Shown: positions 9,152 through 18,748, numbered from the stretch's first letter. The stretch: DNA of 64,000 nt from an uncultured Pseudanabaenaceae cyanobacterium (GCA_938002085.1 CALLAT010000112.1:23688-87687); one strand, 5' to 3'. The notes: generated from the letters alone by a model not told the origin. Translations and numbers: made by a program.

Positions 9152-10084
9152 TTAATGGCTTTCCTTCATCACCCTAAAGTATGCATTCGCCTTCTCAAAG
9201 GCAATCAGGTACCTGAATCCTAGAACAGCTAGCGCTGCTCTTAATTTGAGCCAGGGCTTCTGCGTTGGGATGCGCAAAATTGCTTTGAGAGGAGGTTTTA
9301 AGTCGGAGGATAAAGCCGTTATGAACTCAAGAACATTATGCTTACGTGTTCTAAGCATTGCATTGCCTCTCGCGGTGCGAGTGACCTTAGTATAAAACTC
9401 GTGAAAGGAAGCTCTCGCAGGATGTTGAACTTGAGCCTCAGATGCATACAGTTGCTGGTAGCCAGCCATAAATACCCTCTGGCCCCATTCTTTGTCTCCC
9501 CCAGACTTTAAGGTCGAGTCGAAGCAACCCACCGTACTGATAATGTGTTTGAAGGTAAACATGTTGGCAGTTACGCCAAAGTGGGAATCCCGTAAGTAGT
9601 ACTTCTGCTGTAAATGCATGACGCTATCACATAGCTCAATCACATTGGGACAGTTAGGGTTATGAAAAGAGAATTGGATGTTACCAGCAACTAGACCGCA
9701 ATTGGGAATGCTGGTTAAGGCTTTTACGCCTTCTTCAATCCAAGTCTTTGCTGGAATGCAGTCAGCATCTGTAAAGGCGATTATTTGACCCTTGGCAGCA
9801 GAAAAACCAGCATTCCTCGCATTGTAAGAGCCTGCTTGGGGTTCTTGTAGAGTACGTACCCGGGGAAAGGGAGCTGTGACCGCCTCAATGTCCTCTGTAG
9901 AACCATTGTCAATCACAATAATTTCATAGCTGCGATTTGGATAGCTCTGTTGCTCAAGTGCTGTCAAGCAATGGCGTAAGTGTGAGGAGCTATTCAGAAC
10001 CGGAATAATGACAGAGACAAATTTCTCTGGCTTAGAGATATCTACCTGCTTCCCAAGGAATGACGTGATTGGTGGCATTGTCAT
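9152..10084 (-). CDS. GT2 family glycosyltransferase
   Basis: A 310-residue GT-A glycosyltransferase with VSVIIPVLNSSSHL near residue 23, the VIDNGSTED turn, an ARNAGFSAAKG segment and FTDADC as the DxD-type metal site. The C-terminal half contains GGDKEWGQRVF, similar to the catalytic-base region of chain-extending GT2 enzymes. It has no predicted membrane helices apart from a weak hydrophobic stretch near residues 285-300, so it is probably cytoplasmic or peripheral. It converges with the gene at 7948-8934 across a 217-bp AT-rich spacer with no convincing terminator. Confidence 0.88.
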   Translation of the reverse strand: MTMPPITSFLGKQVDISKPEKFVSVIIPVLNSSSHLRHCLTALEQQSYPNRSYEIIVIDNGSTEDIEAVTAPFPRVRTLQEPQAGSYNARNAGFSAAKGQIIAFTDADCIPAKTWIEEGVKALTSIPNCGLVAGNIQFSFHNPNCPNVIELCDSVMHLQQKYYLRDSHFGVTANMFTFKHIISTVGCFDSTLKSGGDKEWGQRVFMAGYQQLYASEAQVQHPARASFHEFYTKVTRTARGNAMLRTRKHNVLEFITALSSDLKPPLKAILRIPTQKPWLKLRAALAVLGFRYLIAFEKANAYFRVMKESH

Positions 10085-11162
10085 TTGCTTAGACCCAAGA
10101 TGCGTTGAAAATGATATTTGTGGCGAGCCCTGGTATTAAGTACTCCGTGACATGAGTCACTGGATTTGTTTGCAATAGAGGGAAAATCACCTCTTGTGAA
10201 AACTCCCGCACCGGCTATTTCGACAGCATTATGGATCATTAGCAATAGTTACTATCGCCTGTCTCATGAACCCCATGAATCCGCTATATTACGTATTCTC
10301 GCTGGAAATTGGTCACCAGCCCCTAAAGGGATTTAGAAATTTTTATACACCCTTCTGTCTTGATAATTCCCATTGGAATAAGTGGCTAACTCCGAACTCC
10401 TTGCTAGGCTTGTGGTTGTAGGAAATTTTGTCTGGTAAGAGGGCAATATTGTCTCCGCAGAGTCTATATCTATTCTCGTTCCTTAATAGTATGACGTGCA
10501 TTTCTGAATTGATGTTTCGATAGGTCTAAAATTAGAATAATAAGCAGATACCCCTATCTTTCCTGACAGTTTAGAGAGCTCTTTCTCTCCATTCTGGAGC
10601 CTTGACCTAGAGAGAATTGGGGGGAACTTTGTGTTCGTCTTTCGCTTTTCTGCTGCACGATTAGCCTATGCGCCGCCTGTAAGCTATTGCGGCAGGTGAT
10701 TGAGGTTTGTACTGAAGCGGAGGCTGCGTCACTTAATTTTTCCCATCCTCATCAATGTTGTCGGAGGGCTCTGCTCCTTGAAAATTACCCATTGGGATTA
10801 GGACTATGCTTTAGCCTCGGCATCAATGTTCTCTGAACTATTGAGTGGGCACTTGCAACTGTGGCTGCCGCACTTCTGTCGGTGGCTCTACTGGCTGTGG
10901 CGAGAGATTTTGATTCCACGGGTTACAGAACATCTCTGACCATGCTGGAACGGTGTATTGCCGGAGGTGTGATACACCGTGAGGCCGGAGAGCTGGCTGG
11001 CTGGGGAGCATGGCCTAAAAGAAGGCAGACAGAGGGCGACAGATAAAGAGGGGCATTGGAAGAGATTGCAGGCGGTCGTGAGGCCTGCACAGATGATGAT
11101 TTGGGCTGTGAAGGCCTGGATGTTGGCCATTCCGATTGTGGCTAGGCTTTGATGGTGGCTGA
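10085..11162. other. 1.1-kb region without a supportable gene
   Basis: The left part (10085-10620) is AT-rich and probably carries the promoter of the minus-strand glycosyltransferase. The right part (10640-11160) is GC-richer and contains short open frames such as 10861-11046 and an overlapping tryptophan-rich frame, but none has protein-like length, a ribosome binding site or a recognisable motif. It may hold decayed gene fragments. I found no tmRNA, RNase P or 6S RNA signature. Confidence 0.45.
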
Positions 11163-11209
11163 GATAGAAAGAGGCCCGGTGCTCCATGAGCACCGGGCCT
11201 CTTTCTATC
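11163..11209. terminator. Perfect 22-bp stem hairpin, terminator of the ABC-F gene
   Basis: GATAGAAAGAGGCCCGGTGCTC is followed by a CAT loop and its exact reverse complement. On the minus strand it lies just downstream of the ABC-F stop and the arm ends in an A/T-rich tract, as expected for an intrinsic terminator. It is symmetrical enough to act in both directions. Confidence 0.85.
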
Positions 11210-11235
11210 GCTAACAGTGACTAATGCGGCAAAGC

Positions 11236-12966
11236 CTACTTTCCAGCCTTGGCTTTCTTCTTCCCCTTCCGCTCCTTCTCTTTTTCCTTTTGCTTTTCGC
11301 GCTTGGCCGCAGCCTTGGCTTCCTTCTCTGCCTCGATCGCTTTCAACCGAGCCTTCTCCTTCTCCTCTGCCTTCTTGTCCAAGTAATAGTGGTAGTCACC
11401 GCGATAGACCACCAGTTGACCATCCCGCACTTCGACGATCTTGTTGGCGACGCGGGAGATGAAGAAGCGATCGTGGGAGACGATTACCACTGTGCCGTCT
11501 TCGTAGTTGCTGAGGGAGTCCTCCAGCATCTCCTTGGCAGGAATGTCCAAATGGTTGGTGGGCTCGTCCAGGACCAGCAGGTTCATGGGCTGTAGCAGCA
11601 TTTTGGCGAGGGCCAAGCGCGCTTTCTCGCCACCGCTGAGGGCTTCAACATTCTTGAAAGCGGTTTCGCCACTGAAGAGGAATTGGCCCAGGAGGGTGCG
11701 GACTTCTTCGTTTTTCCAGTCGGGCACTTCGTCGTGGATGGTGGCCATGACGGTTTTGCTCAGGTCTAGGGCTTCGGCCTGGTTCTGCTCGAAGTAGCCG
11801 GGGATAACTTGGTGCTCGCCCAGTTTGACGGAGCCGTCGGTGGGCTCTTCCATGCCCATCAGCAGGCGCAGCAGGGTGGACTTGCCTGCACCGTTGGGGC
11901 CGACGATGGCAATGCGATCGCCCCGTTCCACCAGCAAGTTTGCCCCTAGGAACAAAATATTGTCGTTGTACTCATGGACCAAGTCTTTGGCAATAATCAC
12001 CTCGCGGCCACTGCGGGGGGCAGGGGGAAAGCGGAAGCGCAGGCTACGGACTTTAGCATCGGGTAACTCGATGCGATCGATCTTCGCCAGTTGCTTCTCG
12101 CGACTCTTAGCCTGGGTTGAACGGGTGGCGCTGGCGCGGAATTTCTCGACGAAGGCCTGCTGTTTATCCAGCTCTTTCTTCTGGCGTTCGTAGGTGGATT
12201 GCTGGGTGGCGCGGTTAAATTCTTTTTGCTCCAGGTACTGGGAGTAGTTGCCCAGGTAGCTGGCGGAGACGCCCCGCTCGGTCTCGACGATTTGGTTGCA
12301 GAGGCGGTCGAGGAACTCTCTATCGTGGGAGACGATGACCATAGGCGTGGTCAGGCCCAAGAGATATTTCTCCAGCCACTCGATGGTTTCCAGGTCGAGG
12401 TGGTTGGTCGGCTCGTCCAAGAGGAGAAGGTCGGGAGACTGGAGCATGATCTTGCCCAGGCCCATGCGCATCTGCCAGCCACCGCTGAAGCTGGAAACGA
12501 GTCGATCGCCGTCTTCATCACTGAAGTTCAACTGGGGCAGCAGCTTCTCAACGTCTGCCTCTAGGTCATAGCCATTCAGCCCCTCAAACTCCCGCTGGTA
12601 GCGGTCCATTTGCTTGAGCAATTTGTCCAGGTTCTCGGGCTCGGTCTCCATGCGGTGCTGAACATCCAGCAGCTTCTCGTGAACTTCGTTGGCCTGGCTG
12701 AAAGCGCGGAAGAGCTCTTCGCGGACGGTGTTGGTGGAGATAACGTCGAATTCTTGGCTCAAGTAGGCGATGTTCATCCCATTGGGGCGGATGATTTCGC
12801 CGGAGGTGGGCTCAATGCGGCCCGCCACGATATTGAGCTGGGTGGACTTACCTGCGCCGTTGACGCCGACTAGGCCGATGCGATCGCCCGGCTTCACTTC
12901 CCAGTTAACGTCCTTCAGGACTTCGCCCGTGGGATAGATTTTGCTGATGTGTTCAAGGCGCAGCAT
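11236..12966 (-). CDS. ABC-F family ATPase (Uup/EttA-type translation or resistance factor)
   Basis: A soluble 576-residue protein with two ABC domains and no membrane segments. Domain 1 has GVNGAGKST, the signature SFSGGWQMR and LLLLDEPTNHLD. Domain 2 has GPNGAGKST, LSGGEKARLAL and LLVLDEPTNHLD. The interdomain linker (about residues 240-320) is rich in charged and Gln residues, as in ABC-F proteins that act at the ribosomal E site. The last 50 residues form a highly basic, Lys/Glu/Ala-rich coiled-coil tail (KREKQKEKEKERKGKK) that could bind RNA. The exact subfamily is not certain. It is followed by a strong terminator. Confidence 0.92.
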   Translation of the reverse strand: MLRLEHISKIYPTGEVLKDVNWEVKPGDRIGLVGVNGAGKSTQLNIVAGRIEPTSGEIIRPNGMNIAYLSQEFDVISTNTVREELFRAFSQANEVHEKLLDVQHRMETEPENLDKLLKQMDRYQREFEGLNGYDLEADVEKLLPQLNFSDEDGDRLVSSFSGGWQMRMGLGKIMLQSPDLLLLDEPTNHLDLETIEWLEKYLLGLTTPMVIVSHDREFLDRLCNQIVETERGVSASYLGNYSQYLEQKEFNRATQQSTYERQKKELDKQQAFVEKFRASATRSTQAKSREKQLAKIDRIELPDAKVRSLRFRFPPAPRSGREVIIAKDLVHEYNDNILFLGANLLVERGDRIAIVGPNGAGKSTLLRLLMGMEEPTDGSVKLGEHQVIPGYFEQNQAEALDLSKTVMATIHDEVPDWKNEEVRTLLGQFLFSGETAFKNVEALSGGEKARLALAKMLLQPMNLLVLDEPTNHLDIPAKEMLEDSLSNYEDGTVVIVSHDRFFISRVANKIVEVRDGQLVVYRGDYHYYLDKKAEEKEKARLKAIEAEKEAKAAAKREKQKEKEKERKGKKKAKAGK

Positions 12967-13384
12967 AGGGTCTTGGTGGCGAAGGGAAGTGGATAGGGCC
13001 GGTTCCTAGATCAATCTCTGGGCCGGTCATCTTGCTGCCAACAGCGGACTCGCTGCTCTCAGCACTATTGCAAATTGTTGCAATCTGTATCCCTAGCTTA
13101 ATGCCTTTGCTCCCGAGTCGGTAGTGGGTGGGGCTTAAATCTTGAGACTTTATGGAAGATCAAGCCAGCGGGGGGCGGGCATTGAGGGATCGGATTTTCG
13201 CAGGGGCAAAGCCTAATCCTAGCTTCATACTCTGGCCGTATAGAAGCTGAGGAAGGGATGAAGTTGCCACAGAATTCAGAATGATCTATCTAGGCTTTGA
13301 AGCAGCCTTCACAACGAAAGCACCCCTCTACCTCGCTGGGTTTAGGCGGTTTTGCTCTTGATTGCTGTAGCTTCTCTATCTGCC
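12967..13384. other. Divergent intergenic region, no gene seen
   Basis: This 418-bp stretch lies between the divergent ABC-F and exported-protein genes. No open frame, RNA or repeat stands out. It is the likely site of both promoters. Confidence 0.5.
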
Positions 13385-14035
13385 ATGAATCTCCGTTTTT
13401 TGCTCTGCTCGACTTTGACCGCCCTGGCTGTGGCGGGTGCCCCAGGACTGGCCCCGGTCGTCGCCCCGGTGATGGCCCAAGAAGTTGATGAGTTTGGTGA
13501 CCCCATCTCTTCCGAAGTGAATCTGGATTTCACGAAGTACCGTGTGGTCAATGCCGGAGACTGGCGCTCGGCCAATGCCAAGGTGCCCTGGTCTACCCCA
13601 GTGATCGTGCGGGATGACTTTGACGGTGACTACTTGGCAGTCTTCGACAAGAACTATCAAAAGAACTTCTTTGGTGAGTCCGAGCATGGCATTGTCAGCA
13701 ACTGGTCTCGCAATCAGCTGCGGGTGTTTGCCTATGACAGCTTCAAGATTTGCTCCGGCTTCTTTTGCAATCGCAAGGTTGAAACCCGAGAAACCCAGAC
13801 CGTGGCCATTAAGGCGGGCGATCAGGTCTTTCGCCTAGAGGGGGAAGATGGTAACTATCCCATCTCCGAAGCGCTGGCTGTGGCACTGCGCGATGCGCCT
13901 CCTGGTGAGACCAAAATTAAGGTGAAGCTGGAAGGTCGGGGTGAAGCGATTACCAGTGATATTGGCAAAAACACCGTCGCGGCTTGGGAGACGGTTTACC
14001 AAGATGCCAAGGGTGGGGCGATCGCATCCCAGTAA
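13385..14035 (+). CDS. Exported protein of unknown function
   Basis: I do not recognise this 216-residue protein. The ATG at 13385 gives a Sec-type signal peptide (MNLRFLLCSTLTALAVAGAP, cleavage probably after VMAQ), so it should act in the periplasm or lumen; the ORF-track start at 13352 is a TTG that would bury the signal. The mature part is about 185 residues, mixed alpha/beta, with one pair of cysteines in FKICSGFFCNRKVE that could form a disulfide. It stands alone, followed by a terminator-like hairpin before tenA. Confidence 0.75.
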   Translation: MNLRFLLCSTLTALAVAGAPGLAPVVAPVMAQEVDEFGDPISSEVNLDFTKYRVVNAGDWRSANAKVPWSTPVIVRDDFDGDYLAVFDKNYQKNFFGESEHGIVSNWSRNQLRVFAYDSFKICSGFFCNRKVETRETQTVAIKAGDQVFRLEGEDGNYPISEALAVALRDAPPGETKIKVKLEGRGEAITSDIGKNTVAAWETVYQDAKGGAIASQ

Positions 14036-14150
14036 CGCTCAGCATTGGCCCAAGCGATTTATCTGAGAAGACTGTGCCTCGGCATTGGGGTACAGCCACT
14101 GTTGAGATACAGCAACTTAGGGCTGAGACCGTATCATTGCAAAGAAAGAG

Positions 14151-14185
14151 GCCCCTGCTCGGTTCGCTTTTAACCGGGCTGGGGC
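14151..14185 (+). terminator. Terminator-like hairpin before tenA
   Basis: GCCCCTGCTCGGTT pairs with AACCGGGCTGGGGC across a short loop, with one mismatch and one G-U pair, followed by TGATTCTTATT. It lies between the exported-protein gene and tenA, about 30 bp before the tenA start, so it probably ends the upstream transcript. An attenuator role is possible. Confidence 0.5.
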
Positions 14186-14214
14186 TGATTCTTATTAATG
14201 CAGCTCTCTAATCC

Positions 14215-14865
14215 ATGACCTTTGCCACCCAGCTTTGGGATGCCAATCAGCCTCTGGCCCAAGCCTGCCTCGATAACGCCTTTGTTCAAGGCATCGGCAA
14301 CGGCAGCCTGCCCAAGGCTAAGTTTGCCTACTACGTCGGCCAAGATGCCTTCTTCCTCGATTCTTTTGCCCGAGCCTACAGCGTCTGCGCTGCCAAGGCT
14401 CCGGACTCGGAGGCCTTTGGGGTGTTCCATGACCTCGCTGGGGGCGTGCTAGAAGAACTCAAGCTCCATGGTGGCTATGCCCAGGATTGGGGCGTTGATC
14501 TCAACAATATTTCGCCCGGTGTCACCACCCGCCGCTACGTAGATTTCCTCGTCGCTACGGCCTGGAGCCAAGACATTGGCGTGACTGCGGCGGCCATGGC
14601 TCCCTGTATGCGGCTCTATGCCTACTTGGGGCAGCAGCTCGCCAAGGACGGTGTCCCCGAGCATGGCTACAGCGACTGGATTAAGACCTACAGCGAAAGC
14701 TTTTTCGAGGATCTCGCTCGCCAGTTAGAAGCCCTGCTAGAGCAATACGGGCAAGCTAACAATACTGTTCGTATTGCCGCCCAGGGAGCCTACGCCTACG
14801 CCATGCAATGTGAATTGGACTTTTTCCAAGCGGCCTGGGAGATAGACAAACAGGAGGCCACCTAA
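14215..14865 (+). CDS. tenA: TenA family protein (aminopyrimidine aminohydrolase / thiaminase II)
   Basis: A 216-residue all-helical TenA/PQQC-fold protein. TenA enzymes hydrolyse aminopyrimidine breakdown products of thiamin for salvage. The expected catalytic residues are visible: Asp in YYVGQDAFFLD, Cys in AAMAPCMRLY and Glu near the C-terminus in AMQCELDFF. The stop overlaps the ktrB start by one base (TAATG), with an AGGAGG-like sequence just before it, so the genes are translationally coupled. The link between thiamin salvage and potassium uptake is not functionally obvious. Confidence 0.9.
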   Translation: MTFATQLWDANQPLAQACLDNAFVQGIGNGSLPKAKFAYYVGQDAFFLDSFARAYSVCAAKAPDSEAFGVFHDLAGGVLEELKLHGGYAQDWGVDLNNISPGVTTRRYVDFLVATAWSQDIGVTAAAMAPCMRLYAYLGQQLAKDGVPEHGYSDWIKTYSESFFEDLARQLEALLEQYGQANNTVRIAAQGAYAYAMQCELDFFQAAWEIDKQEAT

Positions 14866-16235
14866 TGGGCGTCCCTCGCACAATTTGTCTCGGCTTCCTA
14901 GCCATGATCACCGTGGGCACGCTGCTGCTGGTGCTGCCGCTCTCCGTGGCCGATCCACTGTCTGCGGTTAATGCCCCTGAGGAATACAATCTGCTACTGG
15001 CTTGGGTGATTGCTCTATTCACGGCGACTTCAGCAGTCTGCGTTACGGGCCTCTCTGTGGTGGATGTGAGCCAGTATTACAACGGCTTTGGTCAGCTGAT
15101 TGTCTTGCTCCTGGCTCAGATTGGCGGCTTGGGCTACATGACCGCCACGACATTTTTGATTCTGCTCCTGGGGCGACGCTTCTGCCTCAAGGACAAAATC
15201 GCGATTCAGCAGACGATGGATACGCCAGGCATGGCGGGGGCCAAGCAGCTGATCCAGTCGATCATCTCCCTGACGCTGATTTTTGAGCTCACTGGGGCAT
15301 TTCTGTTAATGCTGGCCTGGGTGCCGGAAATGGGCCTAGGCAAGGGCATCTGGTTCTCGATTTTTCATAGTGTTAGCGCCTTTAACAATGCGGGCTTCAG
15401 TCTGTTTCCCGACAGTCTGGTGGGCTATGCCCAGTCACCCGTCGTCATGTTTGCCATCAGCCTGATGATTATTGCCGGGGGCATTGGCTATCAGGTGATT
15501 ATGGAAGGCTTCTTAGCCCTGCGGGAGTTCTTAAAAAAGGGACCTGGCAAGTTCTGGGTGTCGTTGCAATTCAAGGTGGTGACTAGCAGTTCTTTAGTGC
15601 TGTTGATCGGTGGAGCGATCGCTTTCCTAATCACGGAATACAACAACCCCAACACCCTGGGCGCGGAAGTTGCCTTTTGGCCAAAACTGATGCTGGCCTG
15701 GTTCCAGTCCGTCACCACCCGCACCGCAGGCTTCAATAGCCTCGACATTGGCAAAATGACCACGGCGGGCTTATTTCTGACCATTGCCTTTATGTTCGTG
15801 GGAGCTAGCCCTGGTGGCACAGGGGGCGGCGTCAAAACCACCACCATGCGAGTTTTAGTGGACTGCACAAGGGCCGTTCTACGGGGTAAGCAAGAGGTCG
15901 TCTGCTATAACCGTCGTCTGCCCACGGAACTGATTCTTAAGGCCGTGGCTGTGGTCTTCGGCTCCATGATGAGCGTTATCCTCTGCACCGTGCTTCTGTC
16001 CTGGGCAGAGCCGACTATTCCCTTTATTGAACTCTTTTTTGAGGCCGTGTCTGCTTACGCCACGGTGGGAATCTCCACGGGCATCACCGGGATTTTGTCC
16101 TTACCCAGTAAGCTACTGGTGATTCTCACCATGTATGCCGGGCGAGTTGGCATTTTGCTCTTGATCTCAGCCTTGATTAGTGAATCCAAACCCAGCTCGA
16201 TTCGCTATCCCGAAGATGACCTACTGGTGGGCTAA
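14865..16235 (+). CDS. ktrB: KtrB/TrkH family potassium (Na-dependent) uptake channel subunit
   Basis: A 456-residue polytopic membrane protein with the four pore-loop repeats of the Trk/Ktr/HKT superfamily: TSAVCVTGLSV, SAFNNAGFSL, TTRTAGFNSL and SAYATVGISTG. The key filter glycine of each repeat is present. It imports K+ together with the cytosolic KtrA ring encoded downstream. The Synechocystis KtrB resembles it strongly from the N-terminus (RTICLGFLAMI). It starts at the ATG overlapping the tenA stop. Ktr uptake is central to osmotic and high-light acclimation in cyanobacteria. Confidence 0.95.
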   Translation: MGVPRTICLGFLAMITVGTLLLVLPLSVADPLSAVNAPEEYNLLLAWVIALFTATSAVCVTGLSVVDVSQYYNGFGQLIVLLLAQIGGLGYMTATTFLILLLGRRFCLKDKIAIQQTMDTPGMAGAKQLIQSIISLTLIFELTGAFLLMLAWVPEMGLGKGIWFSIFHSVSAFNNAGFSLFPDSLVGYAQSPVVMFAISLMIIAGGIGYQVIMEGFLALREFLKKGPGKFWVSLQFKVVTSSSLVLLIGGAIAFLITEYNNPNTLGAEVAFWPKLMLAWFQSVTTRTAGFNSLDIGKMTTAGLFLTIAFMFVGASPGGTGGGVKTTTMRVLVDCTRAVLRGKQEVVCYNRRLPTELILKAVAVVFGSMMSVILCTVLLSWAEPTIPFIELFFEAVSAYATVGISTGITGILSLPSKLLVILTMYAGRVGILLLISALISESKPSSIRYPEDDLLVG

Positions 16236-16304
16236 TGGTCTCGCCATTGGTTCTATTGCCAACGTTTTGTCCAACGTCATTGATTTTAGTTAAGGTGGCC
16301 CGCT

Positions 16305-17012
16305 GTGAATTTCTCTGGAATGAACCCGTTTCGCAACGTCAAAGCTGATAACCATCAATACGCCGTGATTGGTCTGGGGCGCTTTGGCCGTGCCGTTTGC
16401 TCAACGCTCCATCAGCTGGGCCATGATGTCTTGGGTATTGATACCAGCGAAAAGCTTGTTGCCCAGGCGATCGCGGAGCAGTACACCGCCCATGCCGTAC
16501 AGCTAGATTCCACGGAGCCCATGGCATTGAAGGAAGCCGGGGTGTTTGAATTCGACACGGTGATTGTGGCGATTGGCAATTACATCCAAGAGAGCGTCAT
16601 CACCACCCTCAACCTCAAAGAGGGCGGCGTGCCCCACGTGGTGGCCAAAGCCTCCAACGATGTCCATGGCAAGCTGTTGCAAAAAATTGGGGCTGACCGC
16701 GTTGTCTTTCCTGAACATGAGATGGGCTGCAACCTAGCCCGTTCCCTCACCCGTCCCAACATTTTGGAGCGCCTGATTCTGGACGAGGAGCACAGCGTTG
16801 TCGAGATCACGGTACCGAATGAGTTTGACGGTCAAACCATCGCGGAGCTGAACCTGCGCAGTCGCTTTGGCCTCAATCTCTTAGCCCTGGGCGAAGACAA
16901 AAACCATTTTCAAATTAATCCCAATCCCAACCAGCGACTGCACAAGGGACAGGTGATGGTGGTCATTGGGGATACCAGCGCGATCGAGCAATTGGCAGAG
17001 GAGAAGGGCTAG
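16305..17012 (+). CDS. ktrA: KtrA, RCK-domain regulator of K+ uptake
   Basis: A 235-residue protein with an RCK_N Rossmann fold (VIGLGRFGRAVCS, then GIDTSEKLV) that binds nucleotides, and an RCK_C domain (about residues 150-230, VEITVPNEFDGQTIAEL). It forms the cytosolic gating ring of KtrB. I take the GTG at 16305, which has AAGGTGG seven bases upstream; an ATG at 16320 is the alternative. The stop codon directly abuts a solitary MITE end (17013-17033), so the last codons may have been reshaped by insertion, although the domain looks complete. Confidence 0.93.
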   Translation: MNFSGMNPFRNVKADNHQYAVIGLGRFGRAVCSTLHQLGHDVLGIDTSEKLVAQAIAEQYTAHAVQLDSTEPMALKEAGVFEFDTVIVAIGNYIQESVITTLNLKEGGVPHVVAKASNDVHGKLLQKIGADRVVFPEHEMGCNLARSLTRPNILERLILDEEHSVVEITVPNEFDGQTIAELNLRSRFGLNLLALGEDKNHFQINPNPNQRLHKGQVMVVIGDTSAIEQLAEEKG

Positions 17013-17033
17013 GCCGAATTCTCAAACAACCTC
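17013..17033 (+). repeat. Solitary right end of the MITE family
   Basis: GCCGAATTCTCAAACAACCTC matches the right terminal segment of the MITEs at 31587-31715 and 51288-51418 almost base for base and is followed by TAA, the target duplication seen for the other copies. No left end is found nearby, so it is a remnant or deletion derivative. It lies directly after the ktrA stop codon. Confidence 0.75.
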
Positions 17034-17101
17034 TAACCGCGATTTAATAGGTATGGCCCTGGGGTAACCCATGGCGATCGCAAGTAGAGCAAAGAAATCC
17101 C

Positions 17102-18235
17102 ATGCCCCGCATCATCGGTCTCATGAGCGGCACCTCCGTAGACGGTATTGACGCTGCCCTCGTCGAAATTTCCGGTGGCCAAACCGACCTCCAGGTTCAT
17201 TTGGTGAATGGCTTGGTTCATCCTTTTTCCGAGCCTCTCCGGGAGCAGATCTTGGCGGTTTGCAGTGGGGAAGCCATCTCAATGGAAGCCATGGCGGAGC
17301 TGGATGATGCCATTGCGAAGGCCTTTGCTGAAGCTGCGATCGCCGTCAACCAAGGCCATCCCCCCGCTGACCTAATCGGCTCCCATGGCCAAACCCTCTT
17401 CCACCGCCCCGCCGCTGATGGCGTCATGGGCTATTCTCTTCAGCTAGGTCGGGGTGCCTTGATTGCAAACCTCACCGGCATCCCCACTGTTTCCAACTTC
17501 CGCGTTGCCGACATTGCCGCTGGCGGTCAAGGTGCCCCGCTCGTCCCTCCAGTCGATGCTTATCTACTGGGTCACCCCACCGAACATCGCTGCATCCAAA
17601 ACATTGGTGGTATCGGCAACGTCACCTATCTGCCCCCCACTTCAAACCCGGGCTGGCAACAACAGGTCCTTGGCTGGGACACCGGGCCGGGCAACAGTCT
17701 CCTCGATCTGGCCGTGCAACGCCTGTCTAAAGGCGAACTGAGCTATGACGCTGATGGAGCTTGGGCAGCCCAAGGCAAGCCTGACGAAAGTCTGGTTGCG
17801 GAATGGCTCAACCATCCCTACTTCGCCCAGTCACCCCCAAAATCCACGGGCCGCGAGCTGTTTGGCTGGACCTATTGGGAGCAATGTTTGGCTCAAGCCA
17901 CAGCTAGAGACCTCGCAGATGCAGACCTATTGGCGAGTCTCACCGAGCTGACGGCTTGCTCCATTGCAAACAGCTACCGGGATAGCTTGCCTCAGTTGCC
18001 CGATCGCCTACTGCTCTGTGGGGGCGGTGTACGCAATGGCTATTTGTTAAGGCGTCTAAGCCATCATTTACCGGGTGTTGCCCTGCAATCCACCAATGAA
18101 GCGGGGCTGAATGCTGACTATAAAGAGGCGATCGCCTTTGCCGTTCTAGCCCATTGGAATCACCAAGGATTACCGGGCAATATGCCCGCTGTTACAGGTG
18201 CCCTGCGAGCAGTAGTATTAGGTGAATTGGCCTAG
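17102..18235 (+). CDS. anmK: Anhydro-N-acetylmuramic acid kinase
   Basis: A 377-residue sugar kinase of the ASKHA fold that phosphorylates and opens 1,6-anhydro-MurNAc during peptidoglycan recycling. It begins with the signature [22 protein letters not shown] and contains [24 protein letters not shown], the [12 protein letters not shown] nucleotide-site segment and [13 protein letters not shown]. The length is normal. It lies downstream of ktrA in the same direction but is separated by the MITE remnant. Confidence 0.95.
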   Translation: MPRIIGLMSGTSVDGIDAALVEISGGQTDLQVHLVNGLVHPFSEPLREQILAVCSGEAISMEAMAELDDAIAKAFAEAAIAVNQGHPPADLIGSHGQTLFHRPAADGVMGYSLQLGRGALIANLTGIPTVSNFRVADIAAGGQGAPLVPPVDAYLLGHPTEHRCIQNIGGIGNVTYLPPTSNPGWQQQVLGWDTGPGNSLLDLAVQRLSKGELSYDADGAWAAQGKPDESLVAEWLNHPYFAQSPPKSTGRELFGWTYWEQCLAQATARDLADADLLASLTELTACSIANSYRDSLPQLPDRLLLCGGGVRNGYLLRRLSHHLPGVALQSTNEAGLNADYKEAIAFAVLAHWNHQGLPGNMPAVTGALRAVVLGELA

Positions 18236-18307
18236 GCAGTTCACTCTCGAAAAGAGTATAAAATTTGCGTGCTAGCATGGGCACACAGGGCGCTGAGGAT
18301 AGTTCGA

Positions 18308-18748
18308 GTGGCACACTCGTTTTTATTAGAAACTGGCATTTGGAATTCCCAGGGGAGTTGGATTAACCCTGATGGCTCCACCCTGCCATTTCAAGGGAAA
18401 ACCATGATCTCCTGGAGTGAAGACTCCTGGTTTGCCATGGTGACCAAATTTGTCTTTCAAGATGGCGATCGCGATGATCTCATCTGGCGCTACCGGGGGC
18501 GCTTAACCGAACCAGGGCGGCGCTATACCTTTTTGCTAGAACACAGCGAAATTGGAAAAATGGAAGGTGAAGGGGTCATTGGTGAGAAAACTATCACGCA
18601 ACGCTCCTGGGCTTTGAATGACTCCCAAAGCCGTAGCACCTTCGAGAGCCTGGTCCGTCTAGATGCGAATTCCTATCAATTTTCCAGTGCAACGATGGCG
18701 AGTCATCGCCTCGGTACTATCGCAGAAGCAGTCTTTGAGCGGGTCTAG
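18308..18748 (+). CDS. Conserved cyanobacterial protein of unknown function
   Basis: A 146-residue protein if it starts at the GTG at 18308 (VAHSFLLETGIWNSQG), which has GAGGA about nine bases upstream; the track start at 18269 is another GTG without a good ribosome binding site. Small cyanobacterial proteins beginning AHSFLLExG.W...G.W are familiar to me, but without a known role. It is beta-rich, contains WRYRGRL and HSEIGKMEGEGVI, and looks like a lipocalin-type or beta-barrel fold. It has no signal peptide and no cysteines, and may be co-transcribed with anmK. Confidence 0.7.
   Translation: MAHSFLLETGIWNSQGSWINPDGSTLPFQGKTMISWSEDSWFAMVTKFVFQDGDRDDLIWRYRGRLTEPGRRYTFLLEHSEIGKMEGEGVIGEKTITQRSWALNDSQSRSTFESLVRLDANSYQFSSATMASHRLGTIAEAVFERV

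Noticed and set aside
10861-11046. Short ORF and a tryptophan-rich frame in the 1.1-kb gap
   Set aside because: No ribosome binding site, no known motif, and interrupted by stops in neighbouring frames; at most decayed coding DNA.
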